Positions 24,434 through 35,499 of a stretch of DNA of 64,000 nt are shown here, in pieces. Positions within the stretch are counted from its first letter, which is position 1, and the number at the start of each line of letters is the position of its first letter. A program made the position numbers and the translations under genes. A model generated the notes under the pieces. That model was not told where the DNA came from. It did not search any database and saw nothing but the letters and a program-made list of their open reading frames with translations. Where the stretch lies: NCBI GenBank assembly GCA_029237695.1, contig CM055279.1, forward strand, positions 56,369,530 to 56,433,529, in the 5' to 3' direction. The DNA is from Conchocele bisecta (taxonomy: Eukaryota > Mollusca > Bivalvia > Lucinida > Thyasiridae).

Positions 24434-26430
24434 ATTACGAAACACGGAACCTAAATTTCCAGAGTTTATGTCTTACCTAAAGGCAACACAAACTATTGAA
24501 AAAGAAATTGCAATGAATAGAAATAAGCTCATAGTTCATGAACAAAAATGGAATGTTATCCAATTAGACTAACACTCATTTAGAGATACACGAACCTTCT
24601 GATTATACATACACATATTACAGTTATGTATAACAGCATATACCGTAATAGTATTGTATCGTGATGTGTTGCTCAATTATTATTCACTAAACCTATTTCA
24701 CCATATCTTATTTTCAACTCTATTCTCTCATCTAAATAACATTCTTAAATAAATCTAACCTAACCATGTATGAACAATACGTTATAATCTATAATTAGTT
24801 ACAATAAATGTATTGATAGTTGATTGTAAACAAGGAGTGTAACCTATAAATGCATGTTGTTAAACTGCTTGTAACTCATGTATTGTTTGTATATGACTAT
24901 GTATGGAAATAAAATATATACATGTATATTCAAACGTTAATTATCTTCTTTCTGACATATATGCCATTGTTAGCACGATTGTGTCTACTAAACATCGTTT
25001 CAGGTCGACTATGTTGTTTGGTACCGACAGGCAGTATGTGCCAATTGATTCGCATAAGCAACACAATTTGTATCAAATGGCGGCCATCTTGGATTTATTG
25101 AACATGTATATATCACAATATTGCCTGATAAACAGTTGGTCCATTATATTTATTAAATATCCGAAGTTGGTTGGCGAATTTCGTTCGTGTATGCATGGAC
25201 GATACTTCTAGAGAGAAGCATTCTATAATTTATATGTAATTTTCAAAAACTACCGCCATCTTGTTTGTGGAACTTGACAAGTGTAGACGACAGACATGGT
25301 GCTTCTATCACATGTATTGTTCTCAATACATATATATGAACGACTTGCGGCCATATTACATCAGAACTAGCGTTTGGTACCCACACTGATACCACGTCTT
25401 TGTCAATTTATTTACAGACTTTCTGCAATTTCAATAAAATGGCGGCCATCTTGGATTTTCACAAGCTCGGTTCAGGCTTAAATCGAGTGTTATATATTCG
25501 GTAAGGTGTTTACTATGAAATAAATTAAGATGCGTCAAATTGCCCCTTCTAATATTGGTTCCACAATGTAATGTATACCCTACGGTAGCCGATGCTTTTT
25601 ATTCACTGACGGCCATCTTGTTTCTGCAAATTAGTGAGCTTAAGCTACTACTTTGAAAAGTATATCATGCAGAAATATATACAGTATATGTGTATAAACA
25701 CATTGGCACACAAAATATTTGGTGCGCTCAGATGGTACCGACAACCCTATCGCGCACAAGGCCTATAAGGCTAGCTTGCATCAGAAAGCCAGAAATGGGC
25801 ATGCCATGATGGTCATTTGAAGTTTAGTTGCCATCTCCGCCATCTTTGTATGAACAAGCATAGTAGGTGAGTAGACACCAGGGACAATACACTCAGGTAA
25901 CTGCTTACATGTCACTGGATTTGGTAGCTAATAGCAGTACAGTAGTGGGTATATATGGTATGTGTTGTGTGGTTTGCCAGGTAAAAGTGATACACTGTGC
26001 GATTTTCTGTGTATGAGGCTATTTATAATGGTGGTTCATGTTGTTAAAAACACAGGCACAATCATGTGCAGAAAACTTACATATTTTGCAGTTTGGTGTA
26101 ATATAATTGATAGGAGTTCGTTCTCCTTGCTTTTCTACATGTGATTAGCTACATCATATGTTCTACTTCACATTTTGATTATTTGTCAAACGGCAGAACA
26201 GGTGAAACTGGCTGATGGCTGGAACACACAAAGATAGCCGACTTGGCCACTCCATGTGCCGTTTAAGATACAGTAACGAGGCAGTATTCACATATATGTT
26301 ATACATATATTCTATCACATTTCCAAAGCAATTACGTTTGAATCAAACTATGATCAGGTATAGAATGGGTATATATATACAATGTTTGCGTAATGAATAT
26401 GTGTATTACATATGTGTATGCAATTTTCAG

Positions 26431-26510
26431 CCTATCGGTACTCGACCATCCCTACACTGCTGGTTCAAGATGCGGAAATTGTCCAAACAACTGCAGAACT
26501 GGTCTGTGTG
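26431..26510 (+). CDS. CAP hinge (cysteine-rich) exon
   Basis: An 80-bp exon with acceptor CAATTTTCAG and donor TGTG/GTAAGA. Read in the phase left by the 16585 exon (2 bases carried), it encodes SVLDHPYTAGSRCGNCPNNC followed by RTGLC. PYTxGxxCxxCPxxCxxGLC is the standard tail of CAP domains just after signature 2. Four cysteines are present in a CxxC...CxxxxxxC arrangement. It ends in phase 1, the phase needed for the EGF exon at 45901. The exon is only 80 bp within roughly 29 kb of intron. Confidence 0.9.
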
Positions 26511-27534
26511 GTAAGACTACACCCCAATTTTTGTTTGTTCCTTAACCCTTCCAATGCTGAATTTTCATCATCAAAACATAGTTTGTCAGCACTTTAGAAT
26601 AATTTCCAATAAGGTGCCGCCAAACCATGCTTTTATTGAGAAACAAGACAAAATTCGAAACAACAGCAGACAACAATTGTTGTTTCCCACATTATAAGGG
26701 TTAATGTGCATTGATGACCAATGTATATTCTGGTATGGGAACTGGTCCAGAGTTTATCAAATATTGCTTGAACCAAAGGCTATGCTGTCGGGTAGCCAAC
26801 TGTGTATGGACCAAATACACGCTGATTAATAAGAAAATACTGTATCAGGCATAGATGCTGGTACAACATCATGGTCAGTTCGAATTTTAACACTACTCTT
26901 GCTGAAGTTTCGTTGGTCGCTGAACAACATCAATTGATGTCATTGGGATGAGGATTGTCCCAGAAATTGTGATATTCTGAAGTAGAATATTAATCATTGT
27001 ATGCCTATAATGATGTGGAACGTGAGAACAGAGCATACAGTACCCACGATTTGCTATGAAGAGAGTTCAAATAATATTCGGATCTTTCCACCTAAAAATG
27101 GGTTAAAATCTAAATGTTAGAGGGGGCGTACATCAGCTATGCCCCCGTCTCAATCCGCACATGATAACGGGAACAAAACTGTAAAATAGTGTGTTTCTAC
27201 TGCTATTGATATCTAAAATATCCAAAATGTTGTAGTATCAGTAATCACTGTACTGTAAGCTGTACGGGCCGGTATATTAAGACACCCACAAGATGGCGGA
27301 CTGTAAAAAACGTGAAAGGTAAGTGCTTCAATTTTTACTGTTTTCCCCTTTAAAACTAGCAAAAATCACGAACTAAACGTGGTAATCATGTGCATGTTGC
27401 ACTATTGACTATTGATTTTCGGAATAAGTCGAAGTTCAGAGCACTACACCCTAGCCTGATCCGAGTTAATATAATCTGGCCTTGTCGTTGTCATTAGTAT
27501 TGTGAGCATGATCGTTGGACATCATATTAATTTC
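26511..27534. other. Intron sequence, nothing recognised
   Basis: About 1 kb without a supported gene. Near 27292 ATGGCGGACTGTAAAAAACG is followed by AG/GTAAGT and could be mistaken for a first exon, but the ATG is part of the recurrent AAGATGGCGG word and no partner exon in phase was found. Confidence 0.45.
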
Positions 27535-27612
27535 TGCGTTGGTCGGGCGAACGTGAAGGAATACATTAATGGTAGGGGTTACTTCTTATAGGAATCACGA
27601 TTTGCCTGGTTT
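27535..27612 (+). repeat. GGTCGGGCGAACGTGA repeat, short copy
   Basis: A truncated copy of a dispersed repeat (GGTCGGGCGAACGTGA, AATTAATGGTA-type word, TTATAGGAATCACGATTTGC). Longer copies lie at 43285-43520, 46350-46612 and, more diverged, 54970-55210. Confidence 0.85.
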
Positions 27613-27994
27613 CATTACGCAAACTCGCCTTATCTAGAAATAATAAATCTACTTTCGGCAAGGGAGATAATCAATATACTCCATACTTCTACTGCAACTA
27701 TTTTCAAGCGAGCTAGCGCTAATTATAGCCATTTAATTGTTTTGCTTATTAGTTCATATAGTTAATCTATCTCCGGTGATATATAATGATACATTACTTG
27801 TTTATGTTATATTATGAATATTAGTAAATGTATTTTAAATAGCGTATCGCTGTAACAGTATCATTGTAGACAGAGTTGCAACTAATTTAATAATTATTGT
27901 TACATTCAAAAGTTTGCATCATAAGAGTTTTGTACAGGTATTAGTGTCGTGAACTGCCCAGTAGTCGTGAGGTTAAAGTCACAGACTATTATCA

Positions 27995-28204
27995 TTGTTC
28001 CAGAACATCCATTCTACAAAACTGGTGTCTGAAAAGAGACTGCGTTTGGATCTAGGCAGCATTAAGGAAAGTGTGACCAAGAGCGATATCCAGGTGAAAT
28101 GGATCATGACGAAACTTCAAATATCTGACTGTTTTACAAAAGGCGGGGCTGATTTCCACACTCTAACAGAAGCAGTCAGCAGTGGATCTCTTCAAGGTGT
28201 ATAA
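27995..28204 (+). pseudogene. Ty1/copia-type RNase H C-terminal fragment
   Basis: A 69-codon open stretch containing HSTKLVSEKRLRLDLGSIKE, then VKWIMTKLQISDCFTKGG and a closing stop. This is the end of the RNase H domain of copia-class LTR-retrotransposon polyproteins: STKxVxEKRLRxD, then W-x-x-T-x-x-Q-x-A/S-D-C-x-T-K. The usual Leu-Ala-Asp reads Ile-Ser-Asp here. The upstream gag, integrase and RT are absent and no LTRs were identified. It also looks exon-like (CAG before AACATCC, AAG/GTGTAT at the end), which I think is coincidence. Confidence 0.78.
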
Positions 28205-28927
28205 AACACTTCAATGTGCCACCAAGTCATTGTTTATGAGACAAAACAATTTAGGTGTTTTCATAACACATCTGTTTGCAGTGAATTGCATTTAAAATAA
28301 GTGATTTCATTATTATTTGTTTTCTTTATTTTTGTAAAGACGTAGGATGTAGCAGGTGCACACATCCGACCTTTGTGCCAGGAGCACACTGTGTTAAAAA
28401 AATAAATACTTTTTTATAAATCTATGTGATCTGATTTAAAATTCTTCAAAATTCTAAGACACGGGATGCAGTAGATGCGCACATCCGACCATCGTGCTAG
28501 GTGCACATCTTATCACATTTCATTTCTGTAAGTCCTGTGATTAACATCATCTACCATTGCGATCTTCAGCATTTATTATAACTCTTAAAGACACGGGAAT
28601 GTGTTAGGTACCAATATCATCATGTTATGTATCTACTCCACAGGTGCTGGAGTCTTCTATGATATACCAATAAAACACTTTCCTGAACATACTATTATAT
28701 ATCGCATTGTTTTTAGCCGTAATTATTTTATTTTGTATCGTTTTAATTTAATAATATTTAATTAACATTTGTCGAAACAAAACGAAAGTGGGTAGTAGTA
28801 ACTTTGCAAACAGTGTAGCTCCAGATCAGACTGCGTATCCGCGCCTACACTGTTGGCTATCAGTCCTGAAATCCTTCGCAGTACGTGCTTAACCATTTTA
28901 ATATTTCACACAAAAAAATCATATATC

Positions 28928-29177
28928 GTATAACCTTGAATTAACGCCCCCCCCTCCTAATAAACATCCCCCACCCCCCCCCCCCCCCCCTCCAAATTAA
29001 AAAAGAAATAAAAAATTACCAAGGACCGCCAATTTCAAACACAAATAATCCTTAAAGAATTTTCAGCAATAATCCATAGTAATTGGCGGTCCTTGGTAAT
29101 TTTTTTTTTCAGTGGCTAATGAACGCCCCCTTTTGTAAAATGTAACGCCCCCGGGGACGTTAATTCGAGGTTATACT
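28928..29177. mobile_element. 250-bp fold-back MITE, GTATAACCT ends
   Basis: Outer inverted repeats read GTATAACCTTGAATTAACG at 28928 and, as the complement of 29159-29177, GTATAACCTCGAATTAACG. Nested inner inverted repeats are AAAAATTACCAAGGACCGCC at about 29013 and GGCGGTCCTTGGTAATTTTT at about 29085-29104. The interior also has C-rich runs. It has no coding capacity. Confidence 0.85.
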
Positions 29178-29213
29178 GTATACTCCATTTAAAATCAATA
29201 TATTCGTCGAATC

Positions 29214-29588
29214 AGTATACATTATCAATGCTGCTGCAAAAACAATATTTATCGAGACAGAGTATTTGGGCAGTGTATCAGAGCATTAACGGCCAAGAAA
29301 ATGGAGCTGAAGAAACTTGGGAAGGGCAATAAACCTAAAAATTGCATGAAGAGAAAATGTATTAATCTGGGTCCGTACCTAGGTACAAGTACACAAAAAA
29401 GCCTTCAATTCACTATATTTTACTATTTCGGAAAAATGTTCGGTCTGCGTGGACGAGATGAAGCAATTCGGTGATATAGAGATGAAAACGACATCCAATG
29501 GGGAAAAGTTTCTCGAGTTCAATGAGAGGGCAAGCAAGACCAGGGATGGGGCGAATCTGTCGAAGATATTTGCAACAAACAACACCAG
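29214..29588 (+). pseudogene. Crypton-type tyrosine recombinase, first recognisable exon
   Basis: Two blocks in different frames match the DUF3504/Crypton-type recombinase fold. The first (to about 29455) holds YRDRVFGQCI, LKKLGKGN, YLGTSTQKSLQF and FYYFGKMFGLRGRDE, where GLRG carries the expected first catalytic Arg. The second (from about 29460) holds FGDIEM, KFLEFNERASKTRDG and ATNNT and ends at a CAG/GTATGT donor. A frameshift lies around 29455-29465. The enzyme family joins DNA through a tyrosine-phosphate intermediate. The 5' limit is uncertain and the N-terminal part was not found. Confidence 0.72.
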
Positions 29589-29994
29589 GTATGTTTGCTG
29601 GCCTCGTAAGCGCAAAACATTTTTGAGTCGTGAGATATTGTCGTAAGAAATAGAAAATTGAATAACTTGAAAACTATCACCGTTGTCATGACGATACTTG
29701 GAGAATCGATCAAATGTGCACGAGCGTAATGTTAATCGATCCTCAATATATCATCATTCAAATATAAATATTTGTTTAGTTATACAGTTTTTATTAATTT
29801 TCCATTCAAATATCTCAAGACACAATAAAGTTAGGTGCATACGAGCGGAGGTCCGATGTATTGTGATCACTACTACTTGTAGTCCATAAAAAGTATTTTG
29901 CTTTTCATACATTCAGTAAAGAAAGTTTACTATATCATTGTTAATAAGATAAATAGGTCTGAATTGGCATGGAAACATCAGCGAATAAAGCTTG

Positions 29995-30063
29995 TTGCGA
30001 ACGGTAACTTGCAATCTACTCGTGGACGGTATGGGAGCAAATTGCAAGAGTTACCGCTCGCAA
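29995..30063. repeat. 69-bp hairpin, TTGCGA ends, in a recombinase intron
   Basis: TTGCGAACGGTAACTTGCAAT at the left pairs with ATTGCAAGAGTTACCGCTCG at the right, with a loop of about 25 bp. It shares its stem sequence with the larger hairpin at 31308-31506. Confidence 0.85.
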
Positions 30064-30290
30064 ATATATCTGGGTCAGCACGTTAACAAAATATTGTTTC
30101 TTATCACTGTATTTTGTTGATATCGACTGAAATCCATAAATACATCTGAAGTTGAATTTGAGATATAATTCTGTGAAGACAATGTACTGTGAAATTTGTT
30201 ATATTTGTGTTTGAAATCAATATCGGCCGTCTGGCGTGACAATATATGAGAAAAATAACATTTTTTTATGGACCAATATTTCCATTTCAG

Positions 30291-30416
30291 AGACCCTGTC
30301 AAGATTTTTGAGATCTTCAGAAGTCGCCGACATTTCGAGATGTTGGCTGCTGACAGTCCATTTTACCTGACAGCAGTACCAGAACAACGATTGAAAGGCA
30401 CAGCAAATGAGTCATG
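30291..30416 (+). pseudogene. Crypton-type recombinase, middle exon
   Basis: A 126-bp exon with acceptor TTTCCATTTCAG and donor CATG/GTATGA. The carried AG from the upstream exon plus A gives Arg, then DPVKIFEIFRSRRHFEML and SPFYLTAV. P-V-x-x-x-x-x-x-S-x-R-P/H ... F-Y-L is the usual linker before the catalytic C-terminal half in this family. The phase is consistent with both neighbours, so the introns are believable even though the upstream exon has a frameshift. Confidence 0.78.
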
Positions 30417-30746
30417 GTATGACATTTATTATGTGAAATAATTCACTATGATTTTTTTCCATTTTGTTTTTAAATGTTATTTAAACATTATCATTTGACA
30501 CTGAAAATCATTACGGACAAGGCTGAAGATCAAATGAAGTTTTATAAAAAGTGACATTAATATTTAGTTAGAAAAGTAAAATAGTTATAAATACAACAAT
30601 TTTTTGATAATTATTATAATTGGTGAAAAATGAGATGTAATTCAGTGTGTCTGAATAGTGATCTTAACATAATTCTACAGCCTGGTCGATATGCAAAGTT
30701 CTCAAAAGTATTTCTTACACATTTTCTCCCAAATATTTATGTTCAG

Positions 30747-31272
30747 GTATTACCCACGGCCCATGGGAGAGGCTACACTTGGCAGTCTGATGAAGAATGC
30801 TGCAGAGCAAGCTGGAATCTCGTCACGGTTGTCCAATCACAGTATTAGAAAGTCAATAGTCACCACTTTATCGAAAGCAGGAGTTCCCCCACAAAAAATA
30901 ATGAAAATTACGGGACATAAAAATATACAATCCATCACACACTATGACGCCGAACTGTCTATCGGAGAACATCGTCAGATATCAAATATATTACAGTCTG
31001 GTCAGAATATCGCCCCACCGAGCACAGTACAACTGGGTCAATTAATCGCCCCACCGAGCACGGCCACTGTATCTGTCCCTAGTAGTGTGAATGTTCTGCC
31101 GCTACAGGAGATCGAAAATGTCACCTCGTCAGCGAACACTTTCTCTGCCCAAAATCCATTTCCTGCAACATTCTTGTCTGGCAATACATTCCACGGTTGC
31201 TGTACCAAAGTTGCTGTACTTTGGAGCTGTACCAAATCACATCTGAAATGTAAATGTGATAAATGTCAATAA
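30747..31272 (+). pseudogene. Crypton-type recombinase, catalytic C-terminal exon
   Basis: After acceptor TTTATGTTCAG the split codon restores Trp, followed by YYPRPMGEATLGSLMKNAAE. The catalytic triad region is complete: NHSIRKS (H-x-x-R), ITGHKN (second His) and SITHY (nucleophilic Tyr) with normal spacing. A low-complexity tail of about 90 residues rich in P, S and Q follows, with a doubled APPSTV/A-type phrase and a final Cys/Lys cluster ending at TAA 31270. This exon alone is intact; the gene is called broken because of the frameshift upstream. It is probably a Crypton transposon remnant, less likely a domesticated gene. Confidence 0.8.
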
Positions 31273-31307
31273 AATTTAGTTGTACGAAAATCACCTTATT
31301 GTATGCT

Positions 31308-31506
31308 AGTTGCGAACAGTAACTCTTGCAATCTACTGCCGTACCGTCCGTAGTCCGAGTTGCAATTCCAAACATAGGCTTCCTTTGCAGAATAGCGAAT
31401 CAGATTTTATTCAAACTTTAGCAGCTAATTATTCTGCAGCCTATGAGTGGAATCGCTACTCACTACGGATGGTAGAATGCAAGTTACTGTTCGAAACTTC
31501 GCAACT
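31308..31506. repeat. Hairpin element of about 199 bp, AGTTGCGAAC ends
   Basis: The left end is AGTTGCGAACAGTAACTCTT and the right end complements it (GTTACTGTTCGAAACTTCGCAACT, imperfect). Inner words CCGTCCGTAGT and ACTACGGATGG also pair. It is the longer relative of 29995-30063 and lies just downstream of the recombinase stop. Confidence 0.75.
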
Positions 31507-31860
31507 AATTGTAGGGATCTGTATTGTACTGAATATCATGTAATTGGTGTAAAAAAACACACGTACAAATGAGTTATGGAGGTGATGGTGTTTTTTTAGG
31601 GATAGTAAGCAGATTTTCAAGGCAAACACAAAATATTGTCTTGATAATTTATTGATGAATTTTGTTCATTTTTGCTTTGTTGGCTAATGGAATTGAAAAT
31701 GTTGCCGTGAAGTTTACTACCGTAGTACCGATACATGCAATAATTCAATATTGTGTATTATGTTGTTTTTTTTGTCTTCAGAACAAAATTAAATTCAGCA
31801 GTTGTTGAACGTGTCGAAATTATTGACAGTCGATCCGATGGATGTGCACGTGCCTCGTGC

Positions 31861-31889
31861 TACAATGGAATTATTTTAGTAGCCCTGTG
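31861..31889 (+). repeat. Left 29-bp direct repeat flanking the palindrome
   Basis: Identical in sequence and orientation to 35500-35528. The word GTGTGACTC also occurs beside both: directly after this copy, and about 30 bp before the right copy. Confidence 0.95.
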
Positions 31890-33509
31890 TGACTCACAGG
31901 TTGAAGTAACGGACGGAGGTCTATAAATACATTAAATATGCCTAAAAGCATCAATAAATGAAGAATGTTTTTTATTTTTTTTACCCCATCCATCTAATCT
32001 TATGGGGAAGGTGTCCAACTTTTTAATAGGCCGAGCCCATACGGGCTCGAGACAACGGACTCTCACGAATCGTCAACCGAGTTATATCATTGTCACCTAT
32101 TGCAGAAGTTGGGACAATGTTAGTATTCCGCAACGATATATTCCCCATTGCGCTATGTCAACGCGTTTTCGAGCTATCGATTGTTTTGTTGTAAAAAAAG
32201 TATCATCATTGCTAGGTCGGGAAAGAACGGACACATTTCCGAGGCCGATATTGCTATATAAAGGAGTAAACATCGGGTTCAAAATACACTTTTACGTCGT
32301 CCCGGCCCGTAAAGAAACATTTTGCATAGATAAAACATTGTTTCCAATCGACATTTGATCAAACCTACATTTATACCCGTCCTGTGCGTCACGACAGACA
32401 ATTTAATCACACAGACATTTCTATCATTTCCCGGGAAGCCATTTTGTATAAACATCGTGGGACAGGTTTATTCGCCGGAACTCGTGCACTTACTAGTGGT
32501 GGTAAAAAAAACGGAACTTTTAGAAACGGTTATATAATTCATATTTTATAATACCTATGTTGATGGTAAACGTATCAAGTTAAAGGTATGTCTCTCTACT
32601 CCGATTTCAAGTTTTGTCAAAATATATTTTTTTCTAATAAACATGTTTTGGCAGCATATGAGAATTGTCCGTGGGGTCAAATTTTATTTTTGACCGAATA
32701 TGGTCATGTTATATGTCAAATCGAAGGTATCAACGAGGCGATCACTCTGGTGCATTTTTTTGTCGAAATCGGATGGCTATGTCATCCAAGATATCCGCCG
32801 AAAGGTCAAAAGGTCGTTCTTTTATTAGAGATTTAAAAATTCTTCTTCACATGAACCGCTTGGCCCATGGTGGCCAAACTTAAAAATAATGGGCCATGGG
32901 TGAAGCATTTTCAGATTTGTTAAAACGGAGATCATCGCTAATCCAAGATGGCCGCCGTCTAAAAATAGCATAAATTCTTAAAAAAATCTTCTTCTCATGA
33001 ACCGCTAGCCGGAAACTTGGTAAGAATGAGAGATGTACAATGCTCTTTCAAAGTTGTTAAAATGGTGACTCCGGGGTCAAAAATGGGCGTGGCCCGTGGG
33101 GTCAAATTTTATTTTTGACCGAATATGCTCGTGTCATATATCCAATTGAAGGTATCGATGAGGCGATTGCTTTGGTGCAATATTTGTCGGAATCGGATGA
33201 TTATGTCATCCATGATGGCCTCCAAAAGGTCCATTTATTCGAGATTTTGAACGTTTTTTCTCAGGAACCACATGGCCGATGGCTGGCCCATGGTGGCCAA
33301 ACTTCACAGTTATGGTCCATGGGTGAAGCCTTTTCAGATTTGTTAAAACGGAGGTCATCGCTAATCCAAGATGGCCGCTGTCTAAAAATAGCATAATGTC
33401 TTAAAAAATCTTCTTCTCTTGAAGCTCTAGCCGGATTTCGACGAAACTTGGTAGGAATGATCGATACGCAATGCTCTTTCAAAATTGTTAAAATGGTGAC
33501 ACGGGGTCA

Positions 33510-33834
33510 AAACGTTTACAATCTCGCGTTCTCGCGATATCGAGCATATATTGATCGCGAAAATGTGAAGTATGATCACGAGATTGAGAGACGAAAATAC
33601 GAGATTCTATCCTATCCAATCTTGCTTTTTCGCAACCTCTCCCCCAGAGATGGAAGATCGCGCATTTTTTGCTTCATGATCTCATCAACACGCATGAGCA
33701 AAACTAACCCGAATTTTCTGTCTGTAACACGGGGAAAGTCGCCCTGCGTTACCTGCATTTTATAATTCAGATTACAGCAAAATATATTTCCAAAAGCGGA
33801 AGGCGAGATGGCCGCCGTCTAAAAATAGTATACA
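33510..33834. other. Unique central spacer of the palindrome
   Basis: About 0.3 kb not shared between the arms. It is rich in CGCGA/TCTCGCG and ATCACGAGAT words, giving small internal inverted repeats such as TCTCGCG ... CGCGA. No ORF of interest. Confidence 0.6.
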
Positions 33835-34784
33835 TTCTTAATTCTTCTCATGAACCGCCAGCCGGATTTCGGCGAAACTTGGTAGGAATGATCGATGTAC
33901 AATACTCTTTCAAAGTTGCTAAAATGGTGACACTGGGGTAAAACATGGGCGTAGCTGGCGGTTCATGAGAACGAAGATTTTTGATTAGCGACGACCTCCG
34001 TTTTAACAAATCTGAAAAGGCTTCACTCATGGACCATAACTGTGAAGTTTGGCCACCTTGGGCCACGCGGTGCGTGTGAAGAAGAATTTTGAAATCTCTA
34101 ATAAAAGAACGACCGTTTGACCTTTCGGCGGCCATCGTGGATGACATGACCATCCAATTTGGACAAAAAATGTATCAGAGCGATCGCCTCTTTGATACCT
34201 TCGATTTGATATAGACATGACCATATTCGGTCAAAAATAAAATTTGACCCCAATTTGACCCCACGGGCCACGCCCATTTTTGACCCCGGAGTCACCATTT
34301 TAACAACTTTGAAAGAGCATTGTACATCTATCATTCTTACCAAGTTTCGTCGAAATCCGGCTAGCGGTTCATGAGAAGAAGATTTTTTTAAGAATTTATG
34401 CTATTTTTAGACGGCGGCCATCTTGGATTAGGGATGATCTCCGTTTTAACAAATCTGAAAAAGCTTCACCCATGGACCATAATTTTTAAGTTTGGCCACC
34501 ATGGGCCAAGCGGTTCATGTGAAGAAGAATTTTTAAATCTCTAATAAAAGAACGACCTTTTGACCTTTCGGCGGCCATCTTGGATGGCATAGCCATCCGA
34601 TTTCGACAAAAAAATGCACCAGAGTGATCGCCTCGTTGATACCTTCGATTTGACATATAACATGACCATATTCGGTCAAAAATAAAATTTGACCCACGGA
34701 CAATTCTCATATGCTGCCAAAACATGTTTATTAGAAAAAAATATATTTTGACAAAACTTGAAATCGGAGTAGAGAGACATACTT

Positions 34785-35405
34785 TTAACTTGATAGGTTT
34801 ACCATCAACATAGGTATTATAAAATATGAATTATAACCGTTTCTAAAAGTTCCGTTTTTTTTACCACATAGTAAGTGCACGAGTTCCGGCGAATAAACCT
34901 GTCCCACGATGTTTATACAAAATGGCTTCCCGAGAAATGATAGAAATGTCTGTGTGATTAAATTGTCTGTCGTGACGCACAGGACGGGTATAAATGTAGG
35001 TTTGATCAAATGTTCGATTGGAAACAATGTTTTCTCTATGCAAAATGTTTCTTTACGGGCCGGGACGACGTAAAAGTGTATTTTGAACCCGATGTTTACT
35101 CCTTTATATAGCAATATCGGCCTCGGAAATGTGTCCGTTCTTTCCCGACCTAGCAATGATGATACTTTTTTTACAACAAAACAATCGATAGCTCGAAAAC
35201 GCGTTGACATAGCGCAATGGGGAATATATCGTTGCGGAATACTAACATTGTCCCAACTTCTGCAATAGGCGACAATGATATAACTCGGTTGACGATTCGT
35301 GAGAGTCCGTTGTCTCGAGCCCGTATGGGATCGGCCTATTAAAACATTGGACACCTTCCCCATAAGATTAGATGGATGGGGTAAAAAAAAAAAAAAAATC
35401 TTCAT
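34785..35405 (-). CDS. Unrecognised 206-codon ORF in the palindrome's right arm
   Basis: The longest open frame of the palindrome, on the minus strand. It begins in a poly-A/T stretch and has an internal ATG at the start of MGKVSNVLIGRSHTG. The left-arm counterpart (32002-32358, plus strand) is nearly identical but closed by a 1-bp deletion near 32350 and further indels. No domain is recognised and hydrophobic and polar residues look mixed. The opposite strand has a short phrase FDWKQC that weakly recalls the N-terminal Cys block of the CXC family at 36.8 kb, interrupted by stops. Either strand could be the decayed coding one, or neither. Confidence 0.25.
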   Translation of the reverse strand: MKIFFFFLPHPSNLMGKVSNVLIGRSHTGSRQRTLTNRQPSYIIVAYCRSWDNVSIPQRYIPHCAMSTRFRAIDCFVVKKVSSLLGRERTDTFPRPILLYKGVNIGFKIHFYVVPARKETFCIEKTLFPIEHLIKPTFIPVLCVTTDNLITQTFLSFLGKPFCINIVGQVYSPELVHLLCGKKNGTFRNGYNSYFIIPMLMVNLSS

Positions 35406-35499
35406 TTATTGATGCTTTTAGGCATATTTAATGTATTTATAGACCTCGGTCCGTTACTTCAACCTGTGGTGTGACTCTATCTATACAGATTGAATTGAA

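Larger units (their letters stand above)
22195..24912 (+). mobile_element. L1/Tx1-type LINE, plus strand, 5' truncated
   Basis: About 2.7 kb. It starts inside ORF2 just before the RT and runs through the RT, the C-terminal region and the zinc-knuckle-like end to a 3' UTR with a GGAAATAAAAT signal near 24905. It is a relative of the minus-strand LINE at 9.2-12.2 kb but better preserved. It sits within the right arm of an older inverted-arm element, whose core spacing is restored if this segment is removed; that supports the boundaries. Target-site duplications were not identified. Confidence 0.9.
21920..25780 (-). repeat. Right inverted arm of the large element, split by a LINE
   Basis: Reverse-oriented cores (GGCCAT) lie at 22029, then, after the LINE, at 25084, 25256, 25446 and 25613. 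Read from the outside in, spacings are 167, 190 and 172 bp, mirroring the left arm. The next interval is 3055 bp. Removing the inserted LINE of about 2.7 kb leaves about 340 bp, close to the 350 bp of the left arm. Homology to 17880-18010 is clear across 25610-25750. Confidence 0.82.

Noticed and set aside
27292..27321. Possible first exon ATGGCGGACTGTAAAAAACG with GTAAGT donor
   Set aside because: The ATG belongs to the recurrent AAGATGGCGG word and no downstream exon joins in phase; the copia fragment at 27995 and the recombinase exon do not fit.
27995..28204. Exon of the recombinase gene
   Set aside because: Sequence motifs are those of copia RNase H, not the recombinase N-terminus, and the frame ends in a stop rather than a needed donor.
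32002..33396. Several ORFs (for example at 32588, 32665, 33115) in the left palindrome arm
   Set aside because: They translate different frames of the same non-coding tandem units, and equivalent ORFs recur wherever the repeat recurs.
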